Source: an uncultured Acetatifactor sp. (GTDB lineage Bacteria > Bacillota > Clostridia > Lachnospirales > Lachnospiraceae). Taken from it: DNA of 15,807 nt. This document shows, one piece after another, positions 12,350 through 15,807 of this stretch. The notes beneath the pieces were generated by a model, which worked only from the letters and a program-made list of their open reading frames with translations, did no database searches and was not told the DNA's origin. The stretch spans positions 30,005-45,811 of the forward strand of contig CAJTPH010000033.1 in the NCBI GenBank assembly GCA_910578215.1, in the 5' to 3' direction. The position numbers were made by a program, and so were the translations under genes. Position 1 is the first letter of the stretch. Each line of letters begins with the position of its first letter.

Positions 12350-14014
12350 TTATCTGCGCCGAAAGCCCTCCCTTAAACTGTCGCCCCGAAGCTCAAAGCC
12401 GTAGTCCTCCATACATGCGGCGGGAAATGCCTCATATCCCATAGCGCCTCCCATGGGATTATAGTAAAAGGTGATACCGTCCACCTCATAGCTTTCCATC
12501 TCGTAGGTGTCATAGGTTTCCTGCCATACATAGGCGGGAAGAAGCCTGGTGCCCATAAAATAATCCGCGCATACATAGAGCTTATACGCACCGTACACAG
12601 CCAGAAAAGCACAGACAAGCCCGGAAAGCACCCTGGAATGCTGCAGCACATATCCTGCCGTAAGCGCCGCCAGCAAAAGCACATACGCATATCCATACCG
12701 CATCATGGGAGCGGTGAGCTGCCAGAAAATATAGGAGCAGGCCACAGCGGCCAGCACAAGAATTACATCCAGCTTCTCCCACTGCCTTTTTATCAACACA
12801 TAGACGGCTGACACGGCGGCAATCAGAACTGCCGCCAAATCCGCCAAAATCAGAAGCTTCTCCGTAGTGAACAGTTCATTTTTAAACCAATTGGGAAACC
12901 ACCCTGCAATGCCCACGTTCCCGTCCGTCACGCTTATCCCCTTCGCCCAGGTCTTGATTCTGAGCGCATCCATCCGGATGACCTCCACGTCCGTCATTTT
13001 CCAGTCAAAGCTAAACAGGTCCAGCCCGGGAAGGGGATAAAACAGCCAGCCCGTAATAATCACCGTCCGCGCCATCCAGGGAACGGCCGCCAGCAGTCCC
13101 AGAAGAAGGTAAATGCCGATTTGATTCCAGCGCTTCTGCCGCAATAGCTCATATGCCGGCTTTACAATCAGAATCAAAATCAGGCCCGCCGTCACCTTCA
13201 GCGTCAGCGCATAGGCTCCCGCCACACACAGCAGCGCATAAGGCGCAATATTCTCACGTCTCTCCTCGTCCGGCTCCTCAAGCTGTGTCAGCCATTTTAT
13301 CACAATAAAAAAGATGGTGCACATAACCGCATAATCGGAGGAGGGCGTCAAAACCTCGTCTATTATGGTGGTCAGGTAATATACGCCCCCTGCCCTTGCA
13401 AAATCGGAAAGCAGCATTTTTTTCCTCTTGAAGCATCTGCCCAGATCCAGCGCGGTAATACTCAGAAGAAAGGCAATAAAACCGTTTACTGTGTGAAGCG
13501 AGACGCCCAGAATAAATTTCATGCTGAAAAGCGCGGACACCGCGAAGATAGAACTGTTATAGCCAAACCGGGGAAGCAGATTCCCCAGGCCCTTGACCAC
13601 ACCGTACTCCTCTATCCATCGTATGCTCTGCCCCTGGTACTCATCCATATCCGGAGGCATATAGCCCCTGGAGGTAAAATAGCACCATGCAACCAGCAAA
13701 ACCGGAATCAGTATTTTGACGCCCGGGGAGCATCCCCGAAAGGAGCCGCGTATAAAAGCAAGCATCTCCTTTCTCATTACAATGCAGAGTAAGACGCACA
13801 CTGCCGTGAGAATTACATTGGCCTCCACATTCACCCGGTAAAAAAGGCTGAAAACCTGGGCGTATACCGTGGCGATCACCAGGCCCGTCATCAAAATACT
13901 GTCAACACGCTTTATCTGATAACACAGCGCCCTTCGGACAAAACGCGAAAAGGCAAACCCAAGGGTGAAAACCGTAAACAGAATATATATCCAGTTAAGG
14001 AAAATCGTCAGCAT
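12350..14014 (-). CDS. Polytopic membrane protein, GT-C/LIC_10190-like family
   Basis: Large membrane protein of 554 aa with about ten or more hydrophobic helices and a soluble C-terminal tail (about 500-554). The first loop after the early helices holds a conserved-looking block: PPDMDEYQGQSIRWIEEYGV followed by VKGLGNLLPRFGYNSS (residues 120-155). The acidic residues in a luminal/outer loop are reminiscent of GT-C glycosyltransferases and of the LIC_10190 membrane family. Function would be transfer of a lipid-linked sugar in envelope glycan assembly, but this is inference from the fold. The ATG has AGGGAGG upstream and a good promoter. No other glycan genes are visible, so it appears as a single-gene unit. 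No clear terminator was found after it. Confidence 0.75.
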   Translation of the reverse strand: MLTIFLNWIYILFTVFTLGFAFSRFVRRALCYQIKRVDSILMTGLVIATVYAQVFSLFYRVNVEANVILTAVCVLLCIVMRKEMLAFIRGSFRGCSPGVKILIPVLLVAWCYFTSRGYMPPDMDEYQGQSIRWIEEYGVVKGLGNLLPRFGYNSSIFAVSALFSMKFILGVSLHTVNGFIAFLLSITALDLGRCFKRKKMLLSDFARAGGVYYLTTIIDEVLTPSSDYAVMCTIFFIVIKWLTQLEEPDEERRENIAPYALLCVAGAYALTLKVTAGLILILIVKPAYELLRQKRWNQIGIYLLLGLLAAVPWMARTVIITGWLFYPLPGLDLFSFDWKMTDVEVIRMDALRIKTWAKGISVTDGNVGIAGWFPNWFKNELFTTEKLLILADLAAVLIAAVSAVYVLIKRQWEKLDVILVLAAVACSYIFWQLTAPMMRYGYAYVLLLAALTAGYVLQHSRVLSGLVCAFLAVYGAYKLYVCADYFMGTRLLPAYVWQETYDTYEMESYEVDGITFYYNPMGGAMGYEAFPAACMEDYGFELRGDSLREGFRRR

Positions 14015-14037
14015 AAAAAACCTCCCTAATTAAACTA

Positions 14038-14066
14038 AGGATAGCATACCCCGTTTTAAACGTCAA
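14038..14066 (-). promoter_or_regulatory. Promoter of the GT-C-like membrane protein gene
   Basis: Read leftward, TTGACG (14061-14066), 17-bp spacer, TATCCT (14038-14043). The start codon is only about 24 bases downstream, leaving a very short leader that includes AGGGAGG. Confidence 0.55.
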
Positions 14067-14135
14067 ATCAATACTCCCGGGAACAATTCGGCACTTCTAA
14101 AAGTCTGTTATCAATTAAAAATATTCTAACCGGGC

Positions 14136-14160
14136 TGTAAGATTTTGAAGAAAAACCGTA
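14136..14160 (+). promoter_or_regulatory. Candidate ECF-sigma-type promoter (autoregulatory)
   Basis: TGTAAG (14136-14141) and CGTA (14157-14160), followed by GTATATAGG, are 15 bp apart. This is close to the TGAAAC/TGTAAC-N16-CGTA pattern of Bacillus ECF sigma factors. It lies about 70 bp before the sigma gene, as expected for autoregulation. No good sigma-70 pair was seen at this position. Confidence 0.4.
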
Positions 14161-14232
14161 GTATATAGGTGAGAGCAGGGAAACGGATATCGGTCTTTCG
14201 GATCATGAAGCTGGAAAGGAGGTGATACCGGC

Positions 14233-14790
14233 TTGGAGGATAACGAGATCATACAATTATTTCAAAGCCGCTCGGAACAGGCGATAACGGAGCTTTCAAA
14301 GAAATACGGCGCCATATGCGCCAGGCTTTCAAACAATATACTGAAAAACCGCCTTGATGCGGAGGAATGTGTCAACGACGCTTACTTAGGGGTCTGGAAC
14401 AGTGTGCCGCCCCAAAATCCCGACCCGCTGCTCACCTATGTATGTCGGATTGTCCGCAACCTTTCCCTCAAAAAATACCACTCCAATACCACGGCAAAGC
14501 GCAATGGCTTTTACGACGCCGCGCTGGACGAGCTGGAGGACTGCATTGCTTCCGGGCAGACAATAGAAAAGGAGCTGTCTGCAAAGGAACTGTCCCGGCT
14601 TCTGGACCTATTTCTGGGAACCTTGGATAAGACAAGCAGAATAATGTTCGTACGGCGCTACTGGTATTCGGATTCCGTTTCGGACATTGCGGAAAAGCTC
14701 CATATGAGCAACAACAGCGTTTCCGTCCGGCTTTCACGCACACGCACAAGGCTCAGGAAATATTTAAGGAAAGAGGGAATTATTCCATGA
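14233..14790 (+). CDS. RNA polymerase sigma factor, sigma-70 ECF subfamily
   Basis: A 185-aa alternative sigma factor. Region 2 (about 10-80) shows the core-binding and -10 recognition helices, with RLDAEECVNDAYLGVWNSVP and YVCRIVRNLSLKKY. Region 4 (about 122-175) holds the HTH that reads the -35, VSDIAEKLHMSNNSVSVRLSRTRTRLRKYL. There is no region 3. It begins with TTG, placed nine bases after GGAGGT; no nearby ATG fits the frame better. Its TGA overlaps the ATG of the next gene (ATGA), so the two are translationally coupled, the standard arrangement of an ECF sigma and its membrane-bound anti-sigma. The target genes and the inducing stress are unknown. Confidence 0.93.
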   Translation: MEDNEIIQLFQSRSEQAITELSKKYGAICARLSNNILKNRLDAEECVNDAYLGVWNSVPPQNPDPLLTYVCRIVRNLSLKKYHSNTTAKRNGFYDAALDELEDCIASGQTIEKELSAKELSRLLDLFLGTLDKTSRIMFVRRYWYSDSVSDIAEKLHMSNNSVSVRLSRTRTRLRKYLRKEGIIP

Positions 14791-15807
14791 AAAAAAATAA
14801 TGATAAAACAAGACTGTTCATTTCCGAGGCATTGGGAGGCATTGACACACGCTACATCCAGGAGGCGGGGCAGTACACCGCCCCAGAGAAAACGGCCCCG
14901 GCAGGCAAGCCCGCAGCGACTGCTAACCGTACACACCTCTTTTTCCGTGCAGCGGCGGCAGCGGCGCTGGCGCTGTGCCTGATTGCCGCAGGGGCAGGCA
15001 TCCTGTCCCCCTCCGATAAGATGACCGTGACGGCCCACGCCCAGGGAACGGACGAGGAAATCACCGCCGCAGGAGCCGTTGTTTCCACCGGCTCGATTAA
15101 CGACAGCGGCTCCATGACAGGAAAGCCTCTGTTTTTCTACCTTTCCGGCAAAAATATTGCAAGAGTGCGATTTTCCTGCAAAAACCAGCAGCTCTGTTTT
15201 ATGGACTGGACAGAAAAAAGAAACGAATTCGGATTGGCGCAGAATTTCACGGTTGAGTACGGCGGAGACGAAAGCGAATATTATTATCTTCTGATCGACT
15301 GGGTTCCGGACGCCATCGTACAAAAGCTGCACACAGGCTGTACCATCGCCGGACTGCCGGAGGAAATGCGAAACGACATGATCGTTATGGAAATTACCTT
15401 TGCGGACGGCGGCACGAACACAAAGGCGATTTCAATTTCATTGCTGGACAACGGCACCTTTTTTGCCTCCTTTGACGACTATAAAATCAGGTCCACGGAC
15501 ACCTTCGTCCGCCGCGCCGACAGCCAGCCGATACCCCGGGACATTCTCTATTCACAGAGCTCCGACCCCAAGGAGGACCTCTCCGGCAATGCTCCTGCCA
15601 TCGGAGGCGAATACCAGAGGACAGACCCCGAGCCCGGGCTTCCCGAAAATGCAGACAGCGAACTGCCCTTACAGCCGGGCGATGCCCGGATAGCAGAGGC
15701 GGAGGAGGCAGCAAAAGGCTATTATGCAGGTACGGTCTTTCAGGTCGTTTCCATGGAAATAAAATCCGTGCTTGAGGACACGGTCGTCTTTTCCGTCCGG
15801 GCCAGCA
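14787..15807 (+). CDS. Membrane-anchored protein coupled to the ECF sigma factor, probable anti-sigma (3' end outside window)
   Basis: The frame is open from the ATG at 14787 to the window edge (340 codons visible). The short cytoplasmic N-terminus includes FISEALGGIDTRYIQEA (11-27), the motif seen at the start of many Firmicutes proteins paired with ECF sigmas. A Pro/Ala-rich stretch follows, then one membrane helix at about 53-74 and a large extracytoplasmic region. Within it, residues about 110-255 form a beta-rich domain (PLFFYLSG, MDWTEKRNEFG, ISLLDNGTFFASFDDY). An acidic Pro-rich linker (about 265-310) leads into a second domain beginning AEEAAKGYYAGTVFQVVSME. It likely binds the sigma factor through its N-terminus and senses an envelope signal outside. 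No zinc-type ZAS motif (HxxxCxxC) is present in the N-terminus. The anti-sigma role is inferred from the ATGA overlap and topology. Confidence 0.82.
   Translation, partial: MKKNNDKTRLFISEALGGIDTRYIQEAGQYTAPEKTAPAGKPAATANRTHLFFRAAAAAALALCLIAAGAGILSPSDKMTVTAHAQGTDEEITAAGAVVSTGSINDSGSMTGKPLFFYLSGKNIARVRFSCKNQQLCFMDWTEKRNEFGLAQNFTVEYGGDESEYYYLLIDWVPDAIVQKLHTGCTIAGLPEEMRNDMIVMEITFADGGTNTKAISISLLDNGTFFASFDDYKIRSTDTFVRRADSQPIPRDILYSQSSDPKEDLSGNAPAIGGEYQRTDPEPGLPENADSELPLQPGDARIAEAEEAAKGYYAGTVFQVVSMEIKSVLEDTVVFSVRAS

Noticed and set aside
14658..15332. 224-codon leftward open frame
   Set aside because: Antisense to the coupled sigma factor and membrane partner; no ribosome site or known motif.
1..15807. 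tRNA, rRNA or insertion sequence
   Set aside because: No cloverleaf with a GTTCRANNC arm, no rRNA-like sequence and no transposase motif was found on either strand.

Overview
The window looks like chromosomal DNA from a Gram-positive gut anaerobe, most likely a Lachnospiraceae (Clostridium cluster XIV) member. This is inferred from the strong GGAGG-type ribosome binding sites, the mix of anaerobe functions (formate/nitrite channel, oxalate/formate-type antiporter, cobalamin riboswitch with an ECF-type uptake component, class II 2-isopropylmalate synthase) and the short-hairpin terminators. No rRNA, tRNA, insertion sequence or CRISPR array was seen.

Layout. The left end (1-2954, + strand) holds the 3' part of a GH5 cellulase and, behind its own promoter, a methyl-accepting chemotaxis protein. 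An extended imperfect inverted repeat separates these from a long run of leftward genes. Listed in map order, the leftward genes are: an FNT-family formate/nitrite channel with a five-unit 16-bp tandem repeat in its leader (3122-4149); a 2-isopropylmalate synthase fused to an AraC-type DNA-binding domain (4207-6370 with promoter); a structured intergenic element (6500-6591); an OFA-family MFS antiporter (6732-8030); an ECF transporter S component and a membrane-anchored DUF4430 protein, both downstream of a cobalamin riboswitch with two tandem terminators (8397-9768); a glycerol-1-phosphate dehydrogenase-like enzyme; a zinc-ribbon membrane protein; a shortened cytidylate-kinase-like protein with a structured leader; and a large GT-C-like membrane protein (12350-14014). 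At the right end (+ strand) an ECF sigma factor overlaps by 4 bp a membrane-anchored regulator that runs off the window.

The most unusual object is the leuA fusion. A complete catalytic and leucine-binding IPMS is followed, in one uninterrupted frame, by a full two-helix-turn-helix AraC domain. Directly upstream of its best promoter (TTGAAG-N17-TAATAT) lie two identical 12-bp direct repeats with a 22-bp period, the inner one touching the -35 box. This is the geometry used by AraC-type activators. It suggests, as inference, a biosynthetic enzyme that reads leucine or substrate state and directly controls its own promoter.

The riboswitch, DUF4430 and S-component cluster reads as a B12-repressed corrinoid uptake unit. 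The FNT channel and OFA antiporter on either side of leuA both handle small monocarboxylates by family. Each has a dyad element over its candidate -10 box.
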